From contig NZ_JAFIQV010000059.1 in the NCBI RefSeq assembly GCF_017356015.1, positions 1 through 33,397 on the forward strand: a DNA stretch of 33,397 bases, in the 5' to 3' direction. A program made the translations under genes and the position numbers. Below are positions 16,765 through 23,921 of this stretch, in pieces (the first letter of the stretch is position 1; each line of letters starts with the position of its first letter). The notes below the pieces were generated by a model. It was given only the letters and a program-made list of their open reading frames with translations, did no database searches and was not told where the DNA came from. This DNA comes from Azospirillum sp. SYSU D00513. GTDB lineage: Bacteria > Pseudomonadota > Alphaproteobacteria > Azospirillales > Azospirillaceae.

Positions 16765-16799
16765 AGAACCGCCCGCGCCCGTAAGGGGCGGGCGGTTCT
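16765..16799 (-). terminator. Intercistronic stem-loop between aapJ and aapQ
   Basis: AGAACCGCCC pairs with GGGCGGTTCT and the stem extends by several G-C pairs with one mismatch around a GTAA loop. It starts 13 bases past the aapJ stop. There is no T-run, so it may act as a partial terminator or as an RNA-stabilising element. Either would keep the binding protein more abundant than the membrane components. Confidence 0.65.
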
Positions 16800-16811
16800 T
16801 GCCGAAAGGGC

Positions 16812-17834
16812 TCAGCGGAGCGGCTGAGCGTACTGCAGGCCGCCGTTGGTCCACAGGGCGTTGACGCCGCGGGCCAGCTTCAGCGGGGTGTTGGCGCCGA
16901 CGTTGCGCTCGAAGATCTCGCCGTAGTTGCCCATCGTCTTGATGACGTTGTAGGCCCACTTCTCGTCGAGGCCCAGCGCCTTGCCCATGCCGGCCGAGGT
17001 GCCCAGCAGGCGCTGGACGTCCGGGTTCTGGCTGTTCAGGAACTGGTCGAGATTCTTCGAGGTGATGCCCTTCTCCTCGGCGTCGATGGTCGCGTAGACC
17101 ACCCACTTCACGATGTCGTACCACTGCTCGTCGCCGTGGCGGACGGCCGGGGCGAGCGGCTCCTTGGAGATGATCTCCGGCAGGATGGTGTAGTCGGCCG
17201 GGTTCGGGGCGACCGAGGCGCGCACGCCGGCGAGGCCGGACGCGTCGGTGGTCAGCACGTCGCAGCGGCCGGCGAAGAAGGCCGCGTTGACCTCGTCCTG
17301 CGACTCGATGACGACCGGGTTGTAGGACATGTTGTTGGCGCGGAAGTAGTCCGCGAGGTTCAGCTCGGTGGTGGTGCCGGACTGCACGCAGACCGTGGCG
17401 CCGTTCAGCTCCTTGGCGCTCTTCACGCCGAGCTTGTTGCTCACCATGAAGCCCTGGCCGTCATAGAAGGTGACCGGGGCGAAGTTCAGGCCGACGGAGG
17501 TGTCGCGGGTCAGCGTCGCGGTGGTGTTGCGCGACAGCATGTCCACTTCGCCCGACTGGATGGCCGGGAAGCGCTGCTGCGCGGACAGCGGCGTGAACTT
17601 GACCTTGGTCGGGTCGTTGAAGAGGGCCACGGCGACGGCGCGGCAGTAGTCGGCGTCCAGGCCGCTCCAGTTGCCCGAGCTGTCGGGGTTGCTGAAGCCG
17701 GCCAGACCCGTGTTCACGCCGCACTGCACGAAGCCCTTGGCCTTCACGGCATCGAGCGTCGCACCGGCCTGAGCGCCGGAAACAGCGCCGATCACCATCG
17801 CAGCCGCCGCCGCGGCGAGAAGTCCCGATTTCAT
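16812..17834 (-). CDS. aapJ: General L-amino acid ABC transporter, periplasmic binding protein
   Basis: Solute-binding protein that captures L-amino acids in the periplasm and delivers them to AapQM. It has 340 residues from the ATG at 17834, with GGTGGAG upstream. A signal peptide follows directly (MKSGLLAAAAAAMVIGAVSG, cleavage near AQAG). The longer frame upstream would bury the signal. Family motifs: LDAVKAKGFVQCGVNTGLAGFS, DADYCRAVAVALF and WKGHN-like binding segments such as GTTTELNLADYF. First gene of the operon, divergent from metC. Confidence 0.96.
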   Translation of the reverse strand: MKSGLLAAAAAAMVIGAVSGAQAGATLDAVKAKGFVQCGVNTGLAGFSNPDSSGNWSGLDADYCRAVAVALFNDPTKVKFTPLSAQQRFPAIQSGEVDMLSRNTTATLTRDTSVGLNFAPVTFYDGQGFMVSNKLGVKSAKELNGATVCVQSGTTTELNLADYFRANNMSYNPVVIESQDEVNAAFFAGRCDVLTTDASGLAGVRASVAPNPADYTILPEIISKEPLAPAVRHGDEQWYDIVKWVVYATIDAEEKGITSKNLDQFLNSQNPDVQRLLGTSAGMGKALGLDEKWAYNVIKTMGNYGEIFERNVGANTPLKLARGVNALWTNGGLQYAQPLR

Positions 17835-18097
17835 CGTTGTAAGCTCCACCCTGTTCTTTGCGCTCTTGATGAAAGTCGCCGGCTCCCATTGCCCCTTGCG
17901 GGACGCATACGAGCTACGCGAATTGCGCAAGAGTGCACAACAGCGTCGGCCTTGTCCAATCTTCCGTGGCAGAATTGGGTCAAGCCCATCCGCCCCTTCG
18001 GGGAGGGATCAAAGGCAAAAGTCAGAATCTTCCATGGCCTCCCCGCGTCATGGATGAGAAGCTGTCCCACAACCGTTTCGGCATTTCGGATTGTTTC
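17835..18097. promoter_or_regulatory. Divergent aapJ/metC control region
   Basis: This 263-base interval separates aapJ and metC and must hold both promoters. TGCGCAAGAGTGCA at 17924-17937 is a near-palindrome reminiscent of, but not matching, the nitrogen regulator NtrC site. No convincing -12/-24 sigma-54 element was found. A small hairpin CCGCCCCTTCGGGGAGG-like segment lies at about 17990-18007. Confidence 0.35.
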
Positions 18098-19273
18098 ATG
18101 AAAGACACAAAACCGGACACGAGGCTCGTTCACGCAGGCCTCGACCCGCACGCCAATTTCGGCATCGTGAACCCGCCGGTCTACCACTGCTCGACCGTTC
18201 TCTTCCCGACTCTGGAAGCACTGGAGGGCGCCGACCGGGCGCCGTTCGAGACGGTTCAGTACGGGCGCATGGGCACCCCGACCTCCCAGGCCTTCGAGAA
18301 GGCCGTGGCCGAGCTGGAGGGCGGGTACCGGGCGGTGAGCGCCGCCTCGGGCCTCGCCGCGATCACGACCGCGCTGCTCGCCTTCGCCAAGGCGGGCGAC
18401 CACATCCTGATCACCGACAGCGCCTACGGGCCGACGCGCCGTTTCGCGAATGAAACGCTGGCCCGCTTCGGCGTGGAGGTCGAGTATTTCGACCCCGCCG
18501 TGGGTGCCGGAATCGCGGCGCTGCTGCGCCCGAACACCAGCCTGGTCTATATCGAGTCGCCCGGCTCCCTGACCTTCGAGGTGCAGGACGTCCCGGCCAT
18601 CGCCGCCGCGGCCAAGGCCGCCGGCGCCAAGGTGATGATCGACAACACCTGGGCGACTCCGCTGCTGTTCCAGCCGCTGAGGCACGGGGTGGACGTGTCG
18701 ATCCATTCCGCGACGAAATACATCGTGGGCCACGCCGACGCGATGCTCGGCGTCATCGTGTGCAACGAGGAGAGCTGGCTGGAGGTCAAGCGCACCGCCG
18801 TGCGCGTCGGCACCGCCGCCGGGCCGGACGACCTCTTCCTTGGCCTGCGCGGCCTGCGCACCCTGTCGGTGCGGCTGAAGCGGCACGAACAGACGGCCCT
18901 GGCGCTCGCCGACTGGCTGGCGGCTCGGCCGGAGGTCACCCGCGTCCTGCATCCGGCGCGCACCGACTTCCCCGGCCATGCCCTGTGGAAGCGTGACTTC
19001 ACGGGCTCCTGCGGCCTGTTCGGCATCCTCGTGAACCAGGTGCCGAAGCCGGCCCTGGCGGCCATGCTCGACGGGCTGGAGCTGTTCGGCATGGGCTACA
19101 GCTGGGGCGGCTTCGAAAGCCTGATCCTGCCGGCGAAGCCCGCCGCGATCCGCACGGCGACCCGCTGGGAAGAGCCGGGGCTCCTGCTCCGTCTGCACGC
19201 CGGGCTGGAGGACGTGGACGATCTGATCCGCGACCTCGAGCGCGGCTTCGAGCGCATGAAGAACGCCCTTTAA
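18098..19273 (+). CDS. metC: Cystathionine beta-lyase
   Basis: PLP enzyme that cleaves cystathionine to homocysteine, pyruvate and ammonia in methionine synthesis. It has 391 residues from the ATG at 18098. Motifs: YGRMGTPTSQAFEKAVAELE (55-74), SAASGLAAI (81-89), ESPGSLTFEV (153-162), D182 in MIDNTWATP, and the PLP lysine K207 in SIHSATKYIVGH. The C-terminal YSWGGFESL is the MetC/CBL signature. No clear Shine-Dalgarno precedes this ATG. An in-frame ATG at 18050 would add 16 residues and has none either, so the start is the least certain part. Confidence 0.92.
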   Translation: MKDTKPDTRLVHAGLDPHANFGIVNPPVYHCSTVLFPTLEALEGADRAPFETVQYGRMGTPTSQAFEKAVAELEGGYRAVSAASGLAAITTALLAFAKAGDHILITDSAYGPTRRFANETLARFGVEVEYFDPAVGAGIAALLRPNTSLVYIESPGSLTFEVQDVPAIAAAAKAAGAKVMIDNTWATPLLFQPLRHGVDVSIHSATKYIVGHADAMLGVIVCNEESWLEVKRTAVRVGTAAGPDDLFLGLRGLRTLSVRLKRHEQTALALADWLAARPEVTRVLHPARTDFPGHALWKRDFTGSCGLFGILVNQVPKPALAAMLDGLELFGMGYSWGGFESLILPAKPAAIRTATRWEEPGLLLRLHAGLEDVDDLIRDLERGFERMKNAL

Positions 19274-19278
19274 AGGGC
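19265..19278. repeat. Palindrome across the metC stop codon
   Basis: GCCCTTTAAAGGGC is a perfect 14-bp palindrome containing the TAA stop of metC, 34 bases before hisI. In RNA it would fold only with a tight loop. It may be chance, a regulator half-site pair or a weak termination aid. Confidence 0.35.
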
Positions 19279-19311
19279 TGGTATCCCAAGCTTTTCCAGG
19301 GAGTGCATGTC

Positions 19312-19734
19312 ATGACGGACGCACCCGCGTTCGACGCACCGTTCGAGGATGTCCTCGCCGCCATCGCCTTCAACGGGGACGGGCTGGTGCCCGCCATCGC
19401 GCAGGCCGAGGGCAGCGGCGAGATCCTGATGATGGCCTGGATGAACCGCGATTCCGTTCTGGAGACCCTGCGGACGGGCCGGGTCTGCTACTGGTCGCGG
19501 TCGCGCGGCGCCCTGTGGCGCAAGGGCGAAAGCTCCGGTCAGGTGCAGACACTGAAGGATTTCCGGATCGACTGCGACGGCGACACGCTGCTGCTGATCG
19601 TCGATCAGCAGGGGGTCGCCTGCCACACCGGCCGTCGGAGCTGCTTCTACCGGGCGGTGCGGAACGGCGCGCTGGAGACGATCCAGGAGGTCGAGACGGA
19701 TCCGTCCATCCTCTACGGCAAGCACGCGCACTGA
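19312..19734 (+). CDS. hisI: Phosphoribosyl-AMP cyclohydrolase
   Basis: Third step of histidine synthesis, opening the adenine ring of phosphoribosyl-AMP. It has 140 residues, the length of the stand-alone alphaproteobacterial enzyme without HisE. Metal ligands are visible: DCDGD near 87-91, CHTGRRSCFYR with Cys104, His105 and Cys111. The WSRSRGALWRKGESSGQVQ block is diagnostic. The ATG at 19312 is preferred over the GTG at 19303 because the AGGGAG ribosome-binding site ends at 19303. It follows metC by 38 bases. Confidence 0.95.
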   Translation: MTDAPAFDAPFEDVLAAIAFNGDGLVPAIAQAEGSGEILMMAWMNRDSVLETLRTGRVCYWSRSRGALWRKGESSGQVQTLKDFRIDCDGDTLLLIVDQQGVACHTGRRSCFYRAVRNGALETIQEVETDPSILYGKHAH

Positions 19735-19740
19735 CGTCCG

Positions 19741-19778
19741 CCGGGGCCGCCGCTTTGGATCAGGAGCGGTGGCCCCGG
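19741..19778. terminator. Strong stem-loop between convergent genes
   Basis: CCGGGGCCGCCGCT pairs with AGCGGTGGCCCCGG (14 bp, one G-U) around a 10-base loop. It lies 7 bases after the hisI stop and overlaps the last codons of the oppositely directed small membrane gene. It has no T-run; probably a shared 3' end structure. Confidence 0.6.
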
Positions 19779-20005
19779 GCGCGCATCCAGCGCAGCACCA
19801 GCCCGATCAGCGACAACGGCACGACGACCACCGCCCCGATGAGGATGTAGGGCAGCGCCCAGCCGCCGATCCCGACGGTGAGGTCGATGACCTCCTGCAC
19901 CGTTTCCCAGGTGCTCGTGAAGATCGTGGCCGGGTTGATTTCGAAGAAGGAAATCAGGAAGCCGACCACAAAACAGAGCACCAGCGTCTTGACGATCCAA
20001 CCCAA
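19760..20005 (-). CDS. Small two-TM membrane protein (possibly DUF6460)
   Basis: An 81-residue membrane protein with hydrophobic segments at about 5-20 (VKTLVLCFVVGFLISFF) and 48-70 (ALPYILIGAVVVVPLSLIGLVL). The conserved-looking EINPATIFTSTWETVQEVI lies between them. A TTG start at 20005 is proposed because AGAGG lies eight bases upstream; the open frame continues further but without hydrophobic or conserved content. The DUF6460 assignment is from memory of similar alphaproteobacterial proteins and is not secure. Function unknown. It is convergent with hisI and divergent from the next gene. Confidence 0.65.
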   Translation of the reverse strand: MGWIVKTLVLCFVVGFLISFFEINPATIFTSTWETVQEVIDLTVGIGGWALPYILIGAVVVVPLSLIGLVLRWMRARGHRS

Positions 20006-20126
20006 TGAACGACCTCTTTCGGAGAATGTGGTCGGAGACCCACGCGTCGCTGTTGAAACGTGCCCCCTGGCGGGCGGTTCCGCAAGCCGCTTCGGCGCGA
20101 TGCGACCCACCGGGAGGAGGTGAGCC

Positions 20127-20333
20127 ATGGACCGACGCCATCAGCTCTGGGCGATCGCCCATTTGTTGCTCGGCCGCTATGGAAAGAGTGCGAAACGCCA
20201 AGCCGCCGCCTACGCGGCCCTGGCGGCCCAGAAGGGCGACCGCGACTCGCAGGCCATCTGGAAGGGCGTGGCCGGCGCTCTCAGGGAGGAAGCCTCCTTG
20301 CGGCGGGATGGCGAAACGCGGGACCGGAACTGA
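20127..20333 (+). CDS. Small basic hypothetical protein
   Basis: A 68-residue basic, alanine-rich helical protein (MDRRHQLWAIAHLLLGRYG at the start). GGGAGGAGG seven bases before the ATG is one of the best ribosome-binding sites in the window, so it is very likely translated. No domain recognised. It is divergent from the small membrane gene, with 121 bases between. Confidence 0.7.
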   Translation: MDRRHQLWAIAHLLLGRYGKSAKRQAAAYAALAAQKGDRDSQAIWKGVAGALREEASLRRDGETRDRN

Positions 20334-20472
20334 GCGCGGCCCATTCTTCTCACAGCCGCCCTACCCTGCTTTCTTCGTTTTTTAGCAGTCTTTCCAGGCC
20401 CTTATTCGGGCTTCCTCACATCGCCGCTCAACCATCCAAACGCATGGCTTTTCGGTCACAGTTGGCTAAAAT

Positions 20473-20487
20473 CGTGCGCATCGCACG
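20473..20487. promoter_or_regulatory. Inverted repeat upstream of a small gene
   Basis: CGTGCG-CAT-CGCACG is a perfect 6-bp inverted repeat. TAAAAT at 20467-20472, immediately before it, resembles a -10 element but has no clear -35. It ends 52 bases before the small gene at 20540 and could be an operator. Confidence 0.3.
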
Positions 20488-20539
20488 CTGTTCCCTCGGG
20501 TGATGCCGGTGAGCAACAGCGAAGAAACAGGAGGACCGG

Positions 20540-20710
20540 ATGCGCACCATTTCCCTTTGCTCGCCGCTGTCGGCCAGTGCGGCCGTCTATCGCGTCGCCT
20601 CACTGACCCGCAGCCTGTGCTATGTCCATCCGGTCCGTAACGCTCCGAAGAGCCGGCAGGAAATCGAGCTGGAGCTTTCCCTGCGGGAAAAGAGACAGAA
20701 AGCCTCTTGA
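20540..20710 (+). CDS. Short hypothetical protein, 56 residues
   Basis: An ORF of 56 codons with AGGAGG six bases before its ATG and host-like codon use. The protein starts MRTISLCSPLSASAAVYRVA and ends in a charged helix (EIELELSLREKRQKAS). No domain recognised. The ribosome-binding site is the main support. Followed by 174 bases without a convincing gene, in which I see only a weak AACGGC/GCCGTT hairpin near 20760-20785. Confidence 0.5.
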   Translation: MRTISLCSPLSASAAVYRVASLTRSLCYVHPVRNAPKSRQEIELELSLREKRQKAS

Positions 20711-20884
20711 TCGGTAAAGGTGCCCTGGGGCACGGATGGAAGCAGTTTCGGGTAAACAAAACGGCCGCTGGCTGAAGCCGTTCTGCCCCCACCGCTTTCA
20801 AGGAAGCAAGGGGTCCGTCGGCATCCTTGGCCGGCCCCCTTTGGCACGCTCAATTCACTGAGCACCTTGCTGGCACGCCTAGTA

Positions 20885-21040
20885 TCACGCCTGCCTTCCC
20901 ACGAAAAACCCCGCCAACAAAGCACTCATCGTAAGCACCATGACGCGCATCGGCGTGGGGGCGAACGCGACGACGCTCATCAGGAGCAACAGCGCCAAGA
21001 CCGTGGAGACGGACCCCAGACGAACCACGAGAGCCTCCAT
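20885..21040 (-). CDS. Short two-TM hydrophobic protein, 51 residues
   Basis: A 51-codon minus-strand ORF encoding two hydrophobic stretches, about 10-27 (STVLALLLLMSVVAFA) and 32-47 (VMVLTMSALLAGFFVG), each bordered by an arginine. A two-helix pattern of this quality is unlikely by chance in GC-rich DNA. The ATG has no clear ribosome-binding site, so translation is uncertain. It marks the end of ordinary host sequence. The following 140 bases to the integrase relic contain nothing I recognise. Confidence 0.4.
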   Translation of the reverse strand: MEALVVRLGSVSTVLALLLLMSVVAFAPTPMRVMVLTMSALLAGFFVGRQA

Positions 21041-21184
21041 CCGCTAACAGTTCTATGGACCTGACCGGACAGCAGCATCACCGCCCGGCCAGAGGTCTTA
21101 TAACCAGAGTATGGTTACCGAAGGGTTAGCGGGTGCAGGCATCATGGTTCGCGATGCCTCATGCCGTCGGCAGGCTCCTCATGA

Positions 21185-21297
21185 CACGCGTTGCATGACA
21201 TTCCCGCCGACGTGGAGGACGTATTCAGGACGGCGCAGGCTTGTCCAAAGTCTCGAAGCTGAAGAAGGCTACCGCCCGTCAGAGTGAGGCAACCGTC
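21185..21297 (+). pseudogene. Relic of the integrase 5' end
   Basis: Aligned by eye, this segment matches codons 12 to about 50 of the intact integrase at 24306. It reads HALHDIPADVEDVF, then after a one-base insertion GRRRLVQSLEAEE, then after a two-base deletion KATARQSEATV. The intact copy has YALHDIPSDVQGVL, GRRRFVQSLETED and KATARQRAAIL. The agreement in three frames shows a decayed coding copy rather than chance. The rest of the integrase is missing. Confidence 0.85.
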
Positions 21298-21300
21298 GCT

Positions 21301-21360
21301 CCTAGCACTCAAAACGCTCCCCACCCGTGTCCGACGGGCTTCCGCTCCCATGCCTCAATG
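21301..21360 (+). repeat. Degenerate copy of the post-integrase flank
   Basis: This stretch aligns, with small gaps, to 25626-25683 just downstream of the intact integrase (shared elements include AACGC, CCCGTG, GGGCTT and CAATG). It lies directly after the integrase relic, so most of the integrase body was deleted while its 3' flank was kept. Confidence 0.6.
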
Positions 21361-21448
21361 CGCCGTACTCCGCTTGGAGGAGTTCCTGAGCCGCCATTGC
21401 TATGAGACGATCAGCGAATGTCCGGCTGGTATCTCATTGGAGGCTTAA

Positions 21449-21859
21449 ATGCGCCTGATGCCCGCATGTGCTTTCACCTTTTGTGCGTTGCTCTTGGCAA
21501 CCGGTGTGATCGCGGACGACAAACCGACAAGTTCCTCCAAGATGATGCTCAAGGCCCCCACAGGCGATATCGCCGCGGGCATGCAGCACGAGGTCCGCGT
21601 CATCGCGGCCTCGATGGGGCCAAAGGGCGTTACCGACTGGCACACCCATCCCTATCCAGTTACCGTGGTGGTCACCCATGGAACGATGATCATTGAAATG
21701 GAGGGCCGGGAGTCCAAAACCATCAAGGCTGGTGAAGCATGGCTAGAACCGGTGAACGTTCGTATGCGCGGCATCAACCCAAGCGAAATTGAACCAGTCT
21801 CGGGTTATCTGTTTCAGGTCAGTGAGCCTAATGCTCCATTCCTGCAGCCTGTCCATTGA
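21449..21859 (+). CDS. Exported cupin-domain protein
   Basis: A 136-residue protein. A signal peptide is visible at 1-22 (MRLMPACAFTFCALLLATGVIA), so it should be periplasmic. A small cupin barrel follows, with metal-type histidines H65 and H67 in DWHTHPYP and the conserved turn GTMIIEMEG. The usual glutamate and the third histidine of the cupin motif are not obvious, so metal binding may differ. GGAGG lies six bases before the ATG. It sits exactly between two relics of the integrase element. A 10-base direct repeat CCATTGAAGC occurs twice at its 3' end (21853-21862, 21866-21875). Ligand unknown. Confidence 0.75.
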   Translation: MRLMPACAFTFCALLLATGVIADDKPTSSSKMMLKAPTGDIAAGMQHEVRVIAASMGPKGVTDWHTHPYPVTVVVTHGTMIIEMEGRESKTIKAGEAWLEPVNVRMRGINPSEIEPVSGYLFQVSEPNAPFLQPVH

Positions 21860-21940
21860 AGCCGGCCATTGAAGCTTAATCTGCGTTACCGTTAAGGCTC
21901 TCTCTTGACCAATCCCGGTTCCCGTTCCATCCGCAAGCCA

Positions 21941-22186
21941 ACAAGCGAATAAACCAAGAACGAACCGGCCAGAATAATCCTTTTCTGTGCAGTAAAGGTT
22001 CGCGACCTGTTTCGCCCTGTCGCCGTCTTGTCGACTGTGTGCGAGGCGTGCCGCACCAAGCGGGTTTTCGACCCGATGACGCTGGCACGCTCCGCAGGAC
22101 CGGATGTGAAGCACAGGCAGTTATCGAAGCACCTGAAATGCAACGATCATGGAGTCAAGGGTGGCATACGGTTTGAGTTGAAGTGA
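21941..22186 (+). pseudogene. Relic of the zinc-ribbon gene
   Basis: A full-length degenerate copy of the gene at 25737-26003, colinear over 81 codons without indels. The start codon has become ACA and codon 4 is TAA. From codon 5 I count about 59 identical residues of 77 (e.g. DLFRPVAVLS and DPMTLARSAGPDV). The second zinc-binding pair CNEC has become CNDH. Homology continues upstream to about 21885. No good internal start exists, so it is probably not expressed. Confidence 0.88.
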
Positions 22187-22229
22187 ATCGGTTAGGCGGA
22201 GACCTCGGCAAGAGCGGTGGAAGATAAAA

Positions 22230-22241
22230 CCAAAGCTTTGG
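22230..22241 (-). terminator. Possible terminator of the RTX gene
   Basis: CCAAAGCTTTGG is a perfect 12-bp palindrome followed, on the minus strand, by TTTTATC. It lies 17 bases beyond the RTX stop. The stem is short, so confidence is limited. Confidence 0.4.
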
Positions 22242-22258
22242 CCAGATCTGATCGGCGC

Positions 22259-23134
22259 TCAAAAATAGGCATAGTTCAGAGTATTTTGGTCGGTTACGCC
22301 GACCAGCGTTACAGTTCCACCTTGTGCGAAGGAGAGAACAACATTTCCTGAGGCGTCATAAGTGTTCGAGACGATACTGCCGGATGACACGCGCATCATA
22401 TCGCCCTCAGCGTAGCGGTAATCGATAATCACGTCCGTATCCATTCCTGGAGTAAGCACGAAGACGTCCGATCCGGCGCCACCGGTTACAGTATCGTTCC
22501 CAGCCCCTCCAGTAACCCAATCATCACCCGCGCCACCGAAAATGATATCCTCCCCGGTTCCTGCCTGGATGATATCGCTGTCCAATCCACCTCTTAGGAC
22601 GTCATTGCCAAGAGCGCCCTTCAAAAAATCACTGCCGAGACCGCCGTTGATGAAGTCATCGCCCTGACCTCCAGACAGGGTATCATTTGCCTGTGCACCG
22701 TAAATGCTATCATTTCCGACTGCCCCTAGCACATGATCGCTTCCTGAACCAGAGTAAATAATATCTCCATGCATCCCACCAATTATGCTATCGTTTCCCG
22801 ATAGTACATCTCCCCAGGTGAGAGCTCCGGAGTTCAATTCAGCCCAAGTTGTATTTATATCAGAAATAACAATGCCAGGAGCAGCGGGGCTGCCGCCTCG
22901 GCCTATGTCATCATTTATAATCTTCACAACACCATCTATAGGGATCATACCGCCGCCAGAAAACGACCCCCAAAACTCTGCAACGAAAATTTCATTTTCA
23001 TAATGACTCGACGTCCTAACATAGCTTTCCGTAACCTCGAGAACATTATGCTCTGACAGATCAATGATGTCACTTAACATGAAATCGAAGCCGACATCAT
23101 AGCTGTTGCTTACTGAGACTGTTGCCACTTCCAT
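22259..23134 (-). CDS. Secreted RTX (hemolysin-type calcium-binding) repeat protein
   Basis: A protein of about 291 residues with no Sec signal. The N-terminal about 115 residues are unassigned. From about 120 to 235 there are about eleven glycine/aspartate-rich nonapeptides of the GGxGxDxUx type (GGAGDDWVTGGAGNDTVTGG is the clearest), which bind calcium in a beta roll. The C-terminal part (DVFVLTPGMDTDVIIDY to LNYAYF) resembles serralysin-type C-terminal domains and the unprocessed type I secretion signal. The ATG at 23134 is chosen over a TTG seven codons upstream, but its GGAGA is too close, so the start is uncertain. Codon use is less GC-rich than the host genes, suggesting acquisition. 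No transporter is adjacent. Confidence 0.85.
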   Translation of the reverse strand: MEVATVSVSNSYDVGFDFMLSDIIDLSEHNVLEVTESYVRTSSHYENEIFVAEFWGSFSGGGMIPIDGVVKIINDDIGRGGSPAAPGIVISDINTTWAELNSGALTWGDVLSGNDSIIGGMHGDIIYSGSGSDHVLGAVGNDSIYGAQANDTLSGGQGDDFINGGLGSDFLKGALGNDVLRGGLDSDIIQAGTGEDIIFGGAGDDWVTGGAGNDTVTGGAGSDVFVLTPGMDTDVIIDYRYAEGDMMRVSSGSIVSNTYDASGNVVLSFAQGGTVTLVGVTDQNTLNYAYF

Positions 23135-23338
23135 TCTCCAGGTACGGACTTGCAATTGCTCGGAATTCTTGGATGTATTTTCTAATTAAAGGTTAACCGA
23201 ATCCAAGCGGTAAGGTGGTTGTTTTCGCATTGACTCATCCACGGATCGGATAAGTGGCAAGCCAAGCGCATAAGATCTCTTTAGGCGATATTATAAGGCC
23301 ATCAAACACGGTCAGGAGGCGCTTTACCTATGCTCTCA

Positions 23339-23374
23339 CTTCGTAGCCCTTACGCTTTCAGAGCGTTTCCTGCC
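23339..23374 (+). repeat. Third copy of the post-integrase flank
   Basis: These 36 bases match 25616-25651 at 28 positions, and all eight differences are transitions, the pattern of old homologous DNA. The surrounding gap (23135-23448) otherwise holds only the expected RTX promoter region, AT-rich around 23170-23200 with a GGTTAACC palindrome. Confidence 0.55.
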
Positions 23375-23448
23375 GGTTTCCTATCGTCTTCCACGCGCCT
23401 CGTTCCGATTGTTCGGCTCTCTCACCCAGAAACCTCCAAAAAGGATTC

Positions 23449-23706
23449 GTGATATGCTGCCGCCTGCCCTACCTGTCCTCCAAATTGAAGCTGGCGCGGC
23501 AAGGGCGCCCGTCCGGCGGCGGCAAGCTGGTCCCCTATGCCGAGTGCCTGATCGGCTGGGTGGAGGCGCAGGGCGACATCACCATGCCCGAACTGGCGGC
23601 CAAGCTGAAAGCCGAGTGCGGGGCACGGTTCATTCCGCCTCGCTGTCGCGCTTCCTGCTCACGCGCGGCTTCACCGTCAAAAGAAACACTGCTGGTGACC
23701 GAAGAT
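23449..23706 (+). pseudogene. IS630-like transposase fragment
   Basis: The frame reads RQGRPSGGGKLVPYAECLIG then WVEAQGDITMPELAAKLKAE, the N-terminal helix-turn-helix linker of IS630-type transposases. It then continues only by changing frame: SASLSRFLLTRGFTVK in the second frame and KETLLVTED back in the first. Two frameshifts and missing ends on both sides (no DDE domain) make it inactive. Confidence 0.7.
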
Positions 23707-23709
23707 CCT

Positions 23710-23921
23710 TGCGTTGGCGCTGCATCGAACCGATCATCCCGACCGAGGGCAATGAAATGCGCGACCACGCCTCTGACCGAGACGCTTATCGACAGCGCCA
23801 TTGCGTGGAGCGCCTGATCAACAGGTTGAAGCAGGTTCGCCGGATCACCACGCGGCATGAGAAACACGCCGTCAACTATCTCGCCATAACCACCATCGCG
23901 GCGTTCTTTCTCTGGCTCTGA
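23710..23921 (+). pseudogene. IS5-family transposase C-terminal fragment
   Basis: The frame reads CIEPIIPTEGNEM, then YRQRHCVERLINRLKQVRRI and TRHEKHAVNYLAITTIAAFF. This is the C-terminal third of IS5-family transposases, including the YR-HxxER(x)6-K motif and its catalytic glutamate. The N-terminal two thirds are absent. It directly abuts the IS630-like piece, so the two relics form one chimeric open frame that should not be read as a gene. Confidence 0.75.

Noticed and set aside
21743..22114. A 123-codon minus-strand frame over the cupin end and zinc-ribbon relic
   Set aside because: The plus strand carries clear homology to the zinc-ribbon gene; the minus frame is incidental.
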